From NCBI GenBank assembly GCA_946567425.1, contig CAMNXF010000017.1, positions 1-56,042 on the forward strand: a DNA stretch of 56,042 bases, given 5' to 3'. The notes under the pieces were generated by a model, which did no database searches, was not told where the DNA came from, and worked only from the letters and a program-made list of their open reading frames with translations. The translations under genes and the position numbers were made by a program. The DNA is from an uncultured Clostridia bacterium. GTDB taxonomy: Bacteria > Bacillota > Clostridia > Oscillospirales > Ruminococcaceae. Each line of letters opens with the position of its first letter. The stretch's first letter is position 1. Shown one piece after another: positions 1 through 6,885 of this stretch.

Positions 1-41
1 CAAAAAACAAGAGTTTTTTGAAAAAATTGTGTCAAGTGATA

Positions 42-70
42 TTGACAAAATCAGATGTTATCGATAAAGA
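42..70 (+). promoter_or_regulatory. Putative sigma-A promoter of the XRE-like gene
   Basis: TTGACA at 42-47 is followed 17 bases later by TAAAGA at 65-70. The -35 is consensus and the -10 is weak. It reads toward the truncated helix-turn-helix gene at 143. Confidence 0.4.
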
Positions 71-142
71 AAGGAACAGCAACCTATTGGTTGTTGCTCT
101 TTACTGTATAATTTCACAGCTGCGTCAGGTCGCTCCTCAGCA

Positions 143-409
143 TTGAAGCAATGCGAGCTTTGCGAGCGGCTTGATATGAATTACAAATATATATACAATT
201 TTGAAACCGGACGCTCAGCGCCAAGCCTTGAGCTTATTATGAAATTATGCGACGTTCTGCATACGACCCCCGATTATTTTCCGGTTGGCGCGGAAAGCCT
301 GCTGCAGCTCGACAAAAGAATATCGAGCAAAGCTGAAAGTCTTTCCGCAGATAATAAGAAGCTTCTTGACGGAATAATCGATTTAATGTTAAGCAGACAA
401 AATAAATAA
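143..409 (+). pseudogene. Truncated XRE-family helix-turn-helix regulator
   Basis: The 88-residue frame from a TTG codon resembles the second half of a Cro/C1-type HTH domain. Its recognition-helix region (NYKYIYNFETGRSAPSLEL) is followed by the usual KLCDVL...TPDYF tail. The first helix and the start of the second, normally about 15 residues, are missing. No good Shine-Dalgarno precedes the TTG. Just upstream, in another frame, positions 111-137 read ISQLRQVAP, which resembles the missing N-terminus, so a small frameshift may have broken the gene. If intact it would be a DNA-binding repressor of unknown target. It is convergent with the small RNA on the other strand. Alternatively it is a genuinely short protein using TTG. 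Confidence 0.5.
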
Positions 410-434
410 CGCTGCTGATAATGCGGCAGCGTTA
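407..434 (-). terminator. Hairpin, possible minus-strand terminator
   Basis: AACGCTGC and GCAGCGTT form an 8-bp stem just past the XRE-like stop codon. Only the minus-strand reading is followed by a T-rich run, so it could be a second stop for the minus-strand small RNA. Confidence 0.3.
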
Positions 435-484
435 AGGAATGACTGTACAGGAAAAAGGAGTGTTTTGTTTTCCCCCTAAAATAA

Positions 485-676
485 GCAAAGAAAACCCCCG
501 AAAAGCATTAGCGTTTCGGGGAGAAATTATCCGGAGCATTGCGGACAAAGGAGAGAGATTTGATATCGCATAGGGTAATATATGTAAAATCCGCGCCGCT
601 CCCAAAATGGAAGTAGGGACGTAGGCAAACTTTGCAGCCGTGTGAATTGAAATTATTGGTATGATCCGACCCCATA
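485..676 (-). ncRNA. Unidentified small RNA of about 190 nt
   Basis: A transcription unit with no open frame lies on the minus strand. It has a strong promoter at 682-709, a predicted start near 675, and a terminator at 496-521 (CCCCGAAA/TTTCGGGG followed by a T-rich run). Inside, GGAGC...GCGGA near 593-606 can pair with TCCGC...GCTCC near 533-545 across a 3x3 internal loop. A competing TCCC/GGGA hairpin overlaps the GGAGC arm. The gene next downstream is convergent, so this is more likely a free small RNA than a riboswitch. The size would fit 6S RNA, but the fold is not the symmetrical long 6S hairpin. No Rfam family was recognised. Confidence 0.5.
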
Positions 677-681
677 CATAT

Positions 682-709
682 ATTTTACCATATTTTTTTG
701 CAATGTCAA
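682..709 (-). promoter_or_regulatory. Sigma-A promoter of the small RNA
   Basis: On the minus strand, TTGACA (704-709) and TAAAAT (682-687) are separated by 16 bases. Transcription would start near 675 into the non-coding unit. Confidence 0.65.
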
Positions 710-949
710 CTATTGTTACAAAACTGTAATTTAATTGTAACCATTTTGCAAGAATTTGTAACCAATTTGTAATTATTTACATAGCAGAGAGACTTTGCCG
801 TTTTTGCAGACAACAATTTTCAGAAACAATAATGTTGCCTTATCAAACAATATTGACAATGAAATATCAATTTCGTTGTGGAATATTGCTAAATATTTTA
901 CACAGCTTTTGTGTATTTTTTTTAAAGCTACGAAATTCGGAAAAAACTA

Positions 950-978
950 TTGACTTATTTAAAGAATGTTGCTATATT
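950..978 (+). promoter_or_regulatory. Sigma-A promoter of the 47-residue peptide gene
   Basis: TTGACT (950-955), a 17-base spacer and TATATT (973-978) lie about 70 bases before the peptide start codon. The rest of 700-950 is AT-rich and no supported gene was seen there. Confidence 0.6.
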
Positions 979-1048
979 ATAAGTGAGAGACAGATAAATA
1001 AAAACGTCTCCGTGTAGAACAAACATATATAAGAAAGGGGCAACTAAT

Positions 1049-1192
1049 ATGGAAAACAATGAGATCATTTTAGAGGAAGCTCAGGACAACCGTTTTGAGA
1101 GCGTATCGATCGCCGATGAATACAAGGGCAATATGGATCTGGACAACGAGAACCCGTGGTTTTTTGTAGCGGCGAATGCGGGCGTGGCTTAA
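1049..1192 (+). CDS. Orphan 47-residue peptide
   Basis: The ATG lies nine bases after a strong Shine-Dalgarno (AAGAAAGGGG, 1031-1040). It opens a 47-codon frame ending in TAA. The product is strongly acidic over the first ~38 residues (many Glu/Asp). It then ends in a short hydrophobic tail, NPWFFVAANAGVA. The gene has its own promoter (950-978) and a strong terminator immediately after the stop, so it is a stand-alone unit. The acidic part followed by a small apolar tail resembles the leader-plus-core layout of ribosomal peptide precursors or signalling peptides. No maturation enzyme or transporter lies nearby, so the function is unknown. It was not matched to any named family. Confidence 0.6.
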   Translation: MENNEIILEEAQDNRFESVSIADEYKGNMDLDNENPWFFVAANAGVA

Positions 1193-1198
1193 AAGGAT

Positions 1199-1226
1199 AA
1201 AGGCTGCAAACGTGCAGCCTTTATTT
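1199..1226 (+). terminator. Terminator of the peptide gene
   Basis: A perfect 10-bp stem AAAGGCTGCA/TGCAGCCTTT with an AACG loop is followed by ATTTATG, seven bases after the peptide stop codon. Confidence 0.8.
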
Positions 1227-1230
1227 ATGC

Positions 1231-1260
1231 AAAAAATTCCCCCGTCTTATCGACGGGGGA
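1231..1260 (-). terminator. Terminator of the hyd operon
   Basis: Read on the minus strand, CCCCCGTC/GACGGGGG closes a five-base loop and runs into AATTTTTT, just after the hydA stop codon. Confidence 0.8.
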
Positions 1261-1271
1261 ACGCTGTTTAA

Positions 1272-3011
1272 TTATCTGTAAAGATCCTGAGCTTCATAGC
1301 TTGTGTGCAGTACTTCGTGCGCCTTGTGAGAATTCGGTTCGCCGAAGAACTCCTTGTACAGCGCCTGAATATCGGGGTTCTCGTGCGAACGGCGGAACGT
1401 TTCCGCTGCGTCGATGTCGTAGAGAACCTTTGCGCGCTCGGCTCTTATGTCGATGAAGTTCTTCACCGACGCGGGCTGAATGATCTGTCCGCCGCCGTTT
1501 ACGCAGCCGCCGGGACAAGCCATTATCTCGATGAAGTCGTAGCTCGCTTCGCCCGCTCTGATCTTCTTGAGCAGCGCCTTTGCGTTCGCCAGACCGCTTG
1601 CGACAGCAACCTTGACTTCCTTGCCGCCGACGTTGTAGGTTGCTTCCTTGATGCCCTCAACGCCGCGCACTTCCTTGAAGTCGATAGGCGAATCATTGTT
1701 CTCGCCCGTGAGCTTCCATACCGCGGTGCGCAGAGCCGCTTCCATAACGCCGCCTGTTGCGCCGAAAATTACAGCCGCGCCCGTACCCGCGCCGAGCGGA
1801 GAATCGGGCTCCTCGTCTGGCAGCTCGTTGAACATAATGCCCTCTTTTTCAATAAGACGTGCAAGCTCGCGTGTGGTTATCGTGATGTCAACGTCGGGAA
1901 TACCCGCCGCCGCCTGATCCTTGCGGTTGATCTCGTACTTCTTTGCGGTACACGGCATTATCGAAACGGAAACAACGTCCTCGGGGTTCTTGCCGAGCTT
2001 TTGCGCGTAGTATGTCTTAACGACAGCGCCGAACATCTGTTGCGGCGACTTGCAGGTAGACAAATTCGGGATAAAGTCGGGGAAGTAGTTCTCGCAGTAA
2101 CGAATCCAGCCTGGCGAACAGGACGTGATCATCGGCAGCTTGCCGCCGTTCTGAACGCGGTCGAGGAACTCATGAGCCTCCTCCATAATGGTGAGGTCGG
2201 CAGAGAAGTTGGTATCGAATACCTTATCGAAGCCCAGTCTGCGCAGAGCCGCGATCATCTTGCCCTCAACGTTAGTGCCCACAGGATAGCCGAACGCCTC
2301 GCCAAGAGACGCGCGGACTGCGGGAGCGGGCTGAACAACGACGGTCTTGGTCGGGTCTGCGATAGCGTCGAGAACCTTCTGCGTGTCGTCCTTTTCGGTG
2401 AGCGCGCCTGTCGGACACGCGATAATGCACTGTCCGCAGGATACGCAAGCGGTATCTGCTAAGCCCATATCGAACGGTGACGCGATTTGCGTAGCGAAAC
2501 CGCGCTCGTTTGCGCCGATTACGCCAATACCCTGAGTAACTCCGCAGGCTGCCACGCAGCGGCGGCAGAGAATGCACTTGGAGTTATCGCGAACCATGTG
2601 TGCCGCGGAATCGTCGATCTCAACAGCGGGATTTTCACCGCTAAACATATTTTCATCAATGCCGTACTCGTAGCAAAGCTGCTGAAGCTCGCACGTGCCG
2701 CTGCGCTTGCAGGAAAGACACTCTCTCTTGTGGTTGGAAATGATAAGCTCGAGTGTGGTCTTGCGGCTCTCAATAACCTTGGGCGTGTTGGTGAAAACTT
2801 CCATTCCCTCGTTCACGGGATATACGCAAGCCGCCACGAGGCTTCTCGCACCCTTGACCTCGACAACGCAGATACGGCAAGCGCCGATAGCGTTGATATC
2901 CTTTAAGTAACACAGCGTGGGGATCTTTATTCCCGCAGTACGAGCCGCCTCAAGAATGGTGCTGCCCTCGGGAACGGAATAATCCCTGCCGTTAATTTTA
3001 ATATTAACCAT
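1272..3011 (-). CDS. hydA: [FeFe] hydrogenase catalytic subunit HydA
   Basis: This is the catalytic subunit of a soluble NAD-linked [FeFe] hydrogenase that evolves or oxidises H2, 579 residues. An N-terminal [2Fe-2S] domain has Cys34/45/48/62. A His-Cys3 [4Fe-4S] site follows (His94, Cys98/101/107). Two [4Fe-4S] ferredoxin sites use Cys146/149/152/156 and Cys189/192/195/199. The H-cluster motifs are TSCSPGW (Cys298), MPCTAKK (Cys353) and ACPGGC (Cys499/503), and the small-subunit domain ends the chain. With hydB and hydC upstream this matches the HydABC type. In several Clostridia that type couples H2 to NADH and ferredoxin together (electron bifurcation). Bifurcation here is inferred from family and operon. 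It is the last gene before the terminator. Confidence 0.95.
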   Translation of the reverse strand: MVNIKINGRDYSVPEGSTILEAARTAGIKIPTLCYLKDINAIGACRICVVEVKGARSLVAACVYPVNEGMEVFTNTPKVIESRKTTLELIISNHKRECLSCKRSGTCELQQLCYEYGIDENMFSGENPAVEIDDSAAHMVRDNSKCILCRRCVAACGVTQGIGVIGANERGFATQIASPFDMGLADTACVSCGQCIIACPTGALTEKDDTQKVLDAIADPTKTVVVQPAPAVRASLGEAFGYPVGTNVEGKMIAALRRLGFDKVFDTNFSADLTIMEEAHEFLDRVQNGGKLPMITSCSPGWIRYCENYFPDFIPNLSTCKSPQQMFGAVVKTYYAQKLGKNPEDVVSVSIMPCTAKKYEINRKDQAAAGIPDVDITITTRELARLIEKEGIMFNELPDEEPDSPLGAGTGAAVIFGATGGVMEAALRTAVWKLTGENNDSPIDFKEVRGVEGIKEATYNVGGKEVKVAVASGLANAKALLKKIRAGEASYDFIEIMACPGGCVNGGGQIIQPASVKNFIDIRAERAKVLYDIDAAETFRRSHENPDIQALYKEFFGEPNSHKAHEVLHTSYEAQDLYR

Positions 3012-3025
3012 AAATTTTACTCCTT

Positions 3026-3240
3026 ATTTTAAAACGCTGCGCGCACCGGGCAGGCTTCGTCCGCCCTAGCCAAGCCGTAAAACTCCGTTCGCTTCGTTTC
3101 CTTCGCTTTCACAGCTTGCTTGCGCTCCGCCTCTATTTTAAAACGCTACGCGCACCGGACGAACTTCGTCCGCCCTAGCCAAGCCGTAAAAACTCCGTTC
3201 GCTTCGCTCCCTACGTTTTCACAGCTCGCTTGCGCTCCGC
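3026..3240. repeat. Tandem 109-bp repeat between hydB and hydA
   Basis: Two near-identical copies with a period of about 109 bases fill the hydB-hydA gap, one from about 3027 to 3130 and one from about 3136 to 3240. Both contain AAAACGCT, CTTCGTCCGCCCTAGCCAAG, ACTCCGTTCGCTTCG and GCTTGCGCTCCGC in the same order. They differ by a few substitutions and one inserted A. No open frame is supported. The unit is rich in short CG-containing repeats and looks like an intergenic repeat element. Confidence 0.8.
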
Positions 3241-3252
3241 TTTGACACCCCA

Positions 3253-5127
3253 TTAAACCTTGGATATAGCGCCAAACTTACAGTTGGAAGCGCAGACGCC
3301 GCACTTGATACACTTGTTGGTGTCGATGGTGAACGGATTTCTCAGCTCGCCGCTGATAGCGCCTACGGGGCACTTCTTCGCGCAGAGCGAGCAGCCCTTG
3401 CACTTAGCGGGGTCGATGCTGTACGCGAGCAGGCTCTTGCACACGCCCGCGGGGCACTTCTTGTCCTTAACGTGAGCAACATACTCGTCCTTAAAGTAAC
3501 GCAGAGTGGACAAAACGGGGTTCGGAGCGGTTTGTCCGAGTCCGCACAGCGCATTGTCCTTGATGTAGTAGCAGAGCTTCTCGAGCTTGTCAAGATCCTC
3601 CATGGTAGCCTTGCCCTCAGTGATCTTGGTGAGTATCTCGTACATTCTCTTCGTACCGATACGGCACGGCGTGCACTTGCCGCAGCTCTCGTCAACGGTG
3701 AACTCGAGGAAGAACTTGGCGATATCGACCATACAGTTGTCCTCGTCCATTACGATAAGTCCGCCTGAGCCCATCATAGAGCCAATCGCGATAAGGTTAT
3801 CGTAGTCGATCGGAATATCCAGATGTTGGGGAGGAATGCAGCCTCCCGAAGGTCCGCCCGTCTGAGCAGCCTTGAACTTCTTGCCGTTCGGGATACCGCC
3901 GCCGATCTCCTCGATAACGGTGCGAAGCGTAGTACCCATAGGGACCTCGACCAGACCTGTATTGTGAATTTTACCGCCCAGAGCGAATACCTTAGTACCC
4001 TTTGACTTTTCCGTACCCATGGAAGCAAACCACTCGGGACCGTTCAGAATAATCTGACAAACGTTCGCGTATGTCTCAACGTTGTTGAGAATGGTGGGCT
4101 TGCCGAACAGACCCTTGACAGCGGGGAACGGAGGACGGCATCTCGGCTCGCCGCGGTTGCCCTCAATAGAGGTCATCAGCGCAGTCTCCTCGCCGCATAC
4201 GAACGCGCCTGCGCCCAGTCTCAGACCGAGGTGGAACTTAAAGTCCGTGCCGAAAATATTGTCGCCCAGCATACCGATCTCCTCGGCTTGCTTGATAGCG
4301 ATCTCCAGACGCTCAACGGCGATAGGATACTCTGCGCGGACGTAGATGTAGCCCTGATTAGCGCCGATAGCGTAACCCGCGATAGCCATAGCTTCGATAA
4401 CGCTGTGGGGATCGCCCTCGAGAACGGAACGATCCATAAACGCGCCGGGGTCGCCCTCGTCGGCATTGCAGCAAACGTACTTTTGCTCGTTCTGTGAAGC
4501 CTTTGCGAACTGCCACTTGCGTCCCGTCGGGAAGCCTGCGCCGCCGCGTCCTCTCAAGCCTGACTCCAGCAGACAGTTGATAACGTCGTCCTGCGACATT
4601 GTGGTGAGCACCTTATGTAAAGCCTGATAACCGTCGCGTGCAATATACTCCTCAACGTGCTCGGGGGAGATAAGTCCGCAGTTGCGGAGCGCAACGCGGT
4701 GCTGCTTTGCGTAGAAAGCGGTGTCGTTCAGCGACTTGATATTATCGCCGTCGACGGTCTCCGCGTAGAGATACTTCTTAACGGGAACGCCGTCCTTGAG
4801 GTGGCTCTCAACGATCTCGGGGATATGGTCGACCTCCATTTTGGAGTAGAACGTTCCCTCGGGATAAACGATCATAATAGGACCGAGTGCGCACAAGCCG
4901 AAGCAGCCCGTCTTGATAATGTTTACTTTGTCTTTCAGTCCGTTGCGCTCGATTTCTTCTTCGAGCTTCTTGATGATATTCATAGAGCCGGAGGAGGTAC
5001 AGCCCGTACCTCCGCAGACCAGAACGTCCTTAACGCCGTTATCCTTGCCGTCGACGCGGACGTTCACGACCTCCGCAGCCTTGGCTTTGATAGCGTTAAG
5101 CTCGTCTATTGTTTTGATAACATTCAT
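3253..5127 (-). CDS. hydB: Hydrogenase NADH/FMN subunit HydB
   Basis: This 624-residue NuoF-like subunit carries FMN, binds NAD(H) and feeds electrons to HydA. An N-terminal thioredoxin-like [2Fe-2S] domain shows GGTGCTSSG and later GCFGLCALGP. The NuoF core follows with the nucleotide/FMN signature GRGGAGFPTG near residue 195 and the VCGEETAL motif. Next are the SLBB region and the SCGKCTPCRIG [4Fe-4S] site. Unlike respiratory NuoF, it ends with a two-cluster ferredoxin domain (CKGCSLCAKKCP and CIKCGVCASNC). That is typical of HydB in bifurcating hydrogenases and NADP-reducing relatives. It starts at ATG after an AAGGAAAT-like ribosome site, 39 bases after hydC. The gap to hydA holds the tandem repeat. 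Confidence 0.95.
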   Translation of the reverse strand: MNVIKTIDELNAIKAKAAEVVNVRVDGKDNGVKDVLVCGGTGCTSSGSMNIIKKLEEEIERNGLKDKVNIIKTGCFGLCALGPIMIVYPEGTFYSKMEVDHIPEIVESHLKDGVPVKKYLYAETVDGDNIKSLNDTAFYAKQHRVALRNCGLISPEHVEEYIARDGYQALHKVLTTMSQDDVINCLLESGLRGRGGAGFPTGRKWQFAKASQNEQKYVCCNADEGDPGAFMDRSVLEGDPHSVIEAMAIAGYAIGANQGYIYVRAEYPIAVERLEIAIKQAEEIGMLGDNIFGTDFKFHLGLRLGAGAFVCGEETALMTSIEGNRGEPRCRPPFPAVKGLFGKPTILNNVETYANVCQIILNGPEWFASMGTEKSKGTKVFALGGKIHNTGLVEVPMGTTLRTVIEEIGGGIPNGKKFKAAQTGGPSGGCIPPQHLDIPIDYDNLIAIGSMMGSGGLIVMDEDNCMVDIAKFFLEFTVDESCGKCTPCRIGTKRMYEILTKITEGKATMEDLDKLEKLCYYIKDNALCGLGQTAPNPVLSTLRYFKDEYVAHVKDKKCPAGVCKSLLAYSIDPAKCKGCSLCAKKCPVGAISGELRNPFTIDTNKCIKCGVCASNCKFGAISKV

Positions 5128-5166
5128 CTTAAAGATTTCCTTTCTTAAAATCGGAATTCTATGTAC

Positions 5167-5661
5167 TTAATTGTACTTTGCGAGTATTTTATCCACGTCG
5201 TCGACGGTCAGTCTGCCGTAAACGTCGTCGTTGACAGTCAGAACGGGAGCAAGTCCGCACGCGCCGATGCAGCGGCACGCGTCAAGGGAGAACTTTCCGT
5301 CGGGCGTGATCTCGCCGCTTCCGATGCCGAGTCTTTCCTGCAGCTTGTTGAAGATGTCGCCCGAACCCTTTACATAGCAAGCCGTTCCCAGACAAACGGA
5401 AATTTTGTACTGTCCTTTCGGGTTAATGGAGAACTGCGCGTAGAACGTAACAACGCCGTACACCTTCTCCAGCGGAATTTCCATTGCGTCCGCGATCATA
5501 GTCTGCACCTCGATAGGGAGGTAGCCGTAAATGTCCTGAGCCTTCTGAAGAATAGGCATCAGCGCACCCGGATCGTCCTTATGCTCGGCGATGACCGCTT
5601 TGAGCTTCTCTTCCTGCTCGGGCGTTCCCGAAAAGGGAACAGCGCTCTTTTTAAAAGCCAT
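5167..5661 (-). CDS. hydC: Hydrogenase NuoE-like subunit HydC
   Basis: This 164-residue thioredoxin-fold [2Fe-2S] protein of the NuoE family is the third subunit of the hydrogenase. An N-terminal helical part (residues 15-75, with the family YGVVTFYAQF motif) precedes the cluster. The ligands are Cys90 and Cys95 (CLGTAC) and Cys131 and Cys135 (CRCIGAC). It is the first gene of hydCBA, with GGAGG nine bases ahead of ATG and a promoter at 5763-5791. The length is normal for the family. It is assigned to the hydrogenase rather than complex I because no other nuo genes occur and hydB/hydA follow directly. Confidence 0.93.
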   Translation of the reverse strand: MAFKKSAVPFSGTPEQEEKLKAVIAEHKDDPGALMPILQKAQDIYGYLPIEVQTMIADAMEIPLEKVYGVVTFYAQFSINPKGQYKISVCLGTACYVKGSGDIFNKLQERLGIGSGEITPDGKFSLDACRCIGACGLAPVLTVNDDVYGRLTVDDVDKILAKYN

Positions 5662-5762
5662 GTTATAGCCTCCTTGAATAATTTTACCGCCGTTCCTCGG
5701 CGGACTTTAAACAATCTGTATATCGTTATTTTATTTATGCACTGCACGATATATCCTTATGT

Positions 5763-5791
5763 ATTATACCATATATTCAACAAAAAGTCTA
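5763..5791 (-). promoter_or_regulatory. Sigma-A promoter of hydCBA
   Basis: On the minus strand, TAGACT (5786-5791), 17 bases and a consensus TATAAT (5763-5768) lie about 100 bases ahead of hydC. The leader contains a CCGCCGAGGAACGGCGG hairpin near 5690-5706. The rest of 5792-5975 is AT-rich with nothing recognisable. Confidence 0.7.
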
Positions 5792-5978
5792 TAAATAAGA
5801 CTTCATTTGAGAATTATTTCATTGTAGAATTTTTAACAAGCTTTTTGTGGACTTTTCACAAATGTTGTCGATTTTTACGCTTTTCCAATGGTTAGTTTTG
5901 GCTAATTTAACTATATTTAGATGTATTTACTAGGATTTACAAAGAAGTTATAAACGGAAATTTATACCCGCAAGCCGA

Positions 5979-6002
5979 ACGGGAGCGCCGAAACGCTCCC
6001 GT
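5979..6002 (-). terminator. Terminator-like hairpin after the DUF6809-like gene
   Basis: ACGGGAGCG/CGCTCCCGT pair over nine bases around a six-base loop, four bases past the stop codon. The T-rich tail is better on the plus-strand side (CTTATTATT), so it may act in either direction. Confidence 0.5.
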
Positions 6003-6006
6003 CTTA

Positions 6007-6240
6007 TTATTCTGAGATAATTTGCAGAGCGACCTTAAAGCCTGCGGCAAAGAAACGCTTTTCGTCTTCTATGCGCATTTCAAAGAGTTTCTTCTCAAAA
6101 TACTCGGTCTGCTCCTTTGAAAGCCCCAATTTTTCCTCAAGTCGTGTCAGCAGGTAATTTTCGTGAACGGACGGCTCGGGCGGCTTAACGCTAAGCAGGT
6201 TCTCGCAGTACGCTTCATAAAGCTGTTCTAAAATTGTCAT
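6007..6240 (-). CDS. DUF6809-like small protein
   Basis: This 77-residue protein is mostly charged helix (ILEQLYEAYCENLL...YFEKKLFEM...) and ends FAAGFKVALQIISE. The layout resembles the DUF6809 family of small Clostridia proteins of unknown function. I chose the ATG at 6240 because GGAAG lies nine bases before it. The frame is open back to an ATG at 6369 that overlaps the stop of the ribbon-helix-helix gene (ATGA). That 120-residue reading would run through a consensus plus-strand promoter and lacks a clear ribosome site. The gene is probably co-transcribed with the regulator upstream. Function is unknown. Confidence 0.65.
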   Translation of the reverse strand: MTILEQLYEAYCENLLSVKPPEPSVHENYLLTRLEEKLGLSKEQTEYFEKKLFEMRIEDEKRFFAAGFKVALQIISE

Positions 6241-6264
6241 TTCGGTCTTCCTTTCAAAAAGAAC

Positions 6265-6293
6265 TTGACAAGAACCCCGACTAATGGTATAAT
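6265..6293 (+). promoter_or_regulatory. Consensus promoter antisense to the regulator gene
   Basis: TTGACA (6265-6270), exactly 17 bases and TATAAT (6288-6293) form a perfect sigma-A promoter on the plus strand. It reads into the antisense of the ribbon-helix-helix gene at 6366-6536. No supported plus-strand gene follows, so it may make an antisense RNA. Confidence 0.55.
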
Positions 6294-6365
6294 AGATTTT
6301 AGACAGGTTTTTCTTGTCTTGGATTCGAGCGTCGTTTTCCTTTGTGCTAGGGTGCGGCGCTCTTT

Positions 6366-6536
6366 TCATTTTTCAGCCAAAAGCAGATTTATCGCGCGGC
6401 GAACCGCCTCTCCTCGGGTTATATTGTTTTTTTCACAATATTCCACAAGGCGCTTTTCGGTCTCATCGTCAAGCCTGATACTGTAACGTATGTGCTTGGG
6501 TGCGTCTGATTTTGGTCTGCCGATTTTTGGTGACAT
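6366..6536 (-). CDS. Ribbon-helix-helix (CopG/Arc-type) regulator, copy 1
   Basis: This is a 56-residue DNA-binding protein. It starts MSPKIGRPKSD, has the beta-strand segment IRYSIRLDDETEKRLVEYC and then the helix-turn-helix stretch NNITRGEAVRRAINLLL. It is too short for most gene callers. A GAGGTGA ribosome site lies before ATG, and a strong promoter (6566-6594) lies upstream. It shares the SPKxGRPKSD start and overall layout with the next regulator (6613-6789). Proteins of this size bind DNA as dimers, often at their own promoter or as antitoxins. No toxin gene was recognised beside it; the DUF6809-like gene is its only partner. Confidence 0.8.
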   Translation of the reverse strand: MSPKIGRPKSDAPKHIRYSIRLDDETEKRLVEYCEKNNITRGEAVRRAINLLLAEK

Positions 6537-6565
6537 CGTTTCACCTCGCTTTCTGCCACGCCCTT

Positions 6566-6594
6566 ATTATACTACAAGCGTGACAAAAAGTCAA
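6566..6594 (-). promoter_or_regulatory. Promoter and candidate operator of regulator copy 1
   Basis: On the minus strand, TTGACT (6589-6594), 17 bases and TATAAT (6566-6571). Inverted arms CACGC and GCGTG flank the -10, a plausible autoregulatory operator. The element TTGACTTTTTGTC is shared with the promoter of copy 2. Confidence 0.75.
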
Positions 6595-6612
6595 ATCCCT
6601 TTTTTAAAAAAA

Positions 6613-6789
6613 TTATTTTTTTATTTTTTTGTGGACCATATCGATACCCTTCCGAATTACTTCGCTTCTGGTCATATTTTGTTTTTCGGCGCACTCGTCA
6701 AGTTTGGCTAATGTTTCCTTGTCAATTCTTACCTGTATGCGAGTGTCTTTGGGATTATCGCTTTTTGGTCTGCCTGTTTTCGGAGACAA
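6613..6789 (-). CDS. Ribbon-helix-helix (CopG/Arc-type) regulator, copy 2
   Basis: This 58-residue protein starts at a TTG that follows GAGGTGA by the right distance. It reads MSPKTGRPKSDNPKD, then the strand IQVRIDKETLAKLDEC and the helix pair QNMTRSEVIRKGIDMVHK, ending in a basic tail. It is a paralogue of the regulator at 6366-6536, with the same Lys/Arg-rich N-terminal arm. It has its own promoter with repeats around the -10. Likely a dimeric transcriptional repressor; the target is unknown but its own promoter is the first candidate. Confidence 0.78.
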   Translation of the reverse strand: MSPKTGRPKSDNPKDTRIQVRIDKETLAKLDECAEKQNMTRSEVIRKGIDMVHKKIKK

Positions 6790-6820
6790 GCCCTATCACC
6801 TCACTCTCTGTACCAACAAT

Positions 6821-6849
6821 ATTATATCATTGTACCGACAAAAAGTCAA
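6821..6849 (-). promoter_or_regulatory. Promoter and candidate operator of regulator copy 2
   Basis: On the minus strand, TTGACT (6844-6849), 17 bases and TATAAT (6821-6826). Two direct GGTACA copies flank the -10, and ACAAT/ATTGT arms are centred on it. Confidence 0.75.
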
Positions 6850-6885
6850 TACTTTTTTAAATTTTTTCAATAATTAAGAGTAAAA

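Noticed and set aside
485..676. 6S RNA, SRP RNA or a known riboswitch
   Set aside because: The size fits 6S, but the pairs do not form the long symmetrical hairpin; the SRP tetraloop motif and known riboswitch cores are not seen.
832..1017. 61-codon open frame upstream of the small peptide
   Set aside because: No ribosome site, and it runs across the promoter of the 47-residue gene; composition is that of AT-rich spacer.
1305..2462. 385-codon open frame on the plus strand
   Set aside because: It is the antisense of hydA, which carries all hydrogenase motifs; the frame has no ribosome site and no recognisable domain.
3026..3240. CRISPR array
   Set aside because: Only two adjoining long copies without spacers; no cas genes in the window.
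5161..5895. 244-codon open frame on the plus strand
   Set aside because: It lies antisense to hydC and runs into the AT-rich promoter region; no start signal or domain.
6007..6536. Type II toxin-antitoxin module (ribbon-helix-helix antitoxin with the next gene as toxin)
   Set aside because: The partner resembles DUF6809, not a known toxin fold, and its best start is well separated from the regulator.
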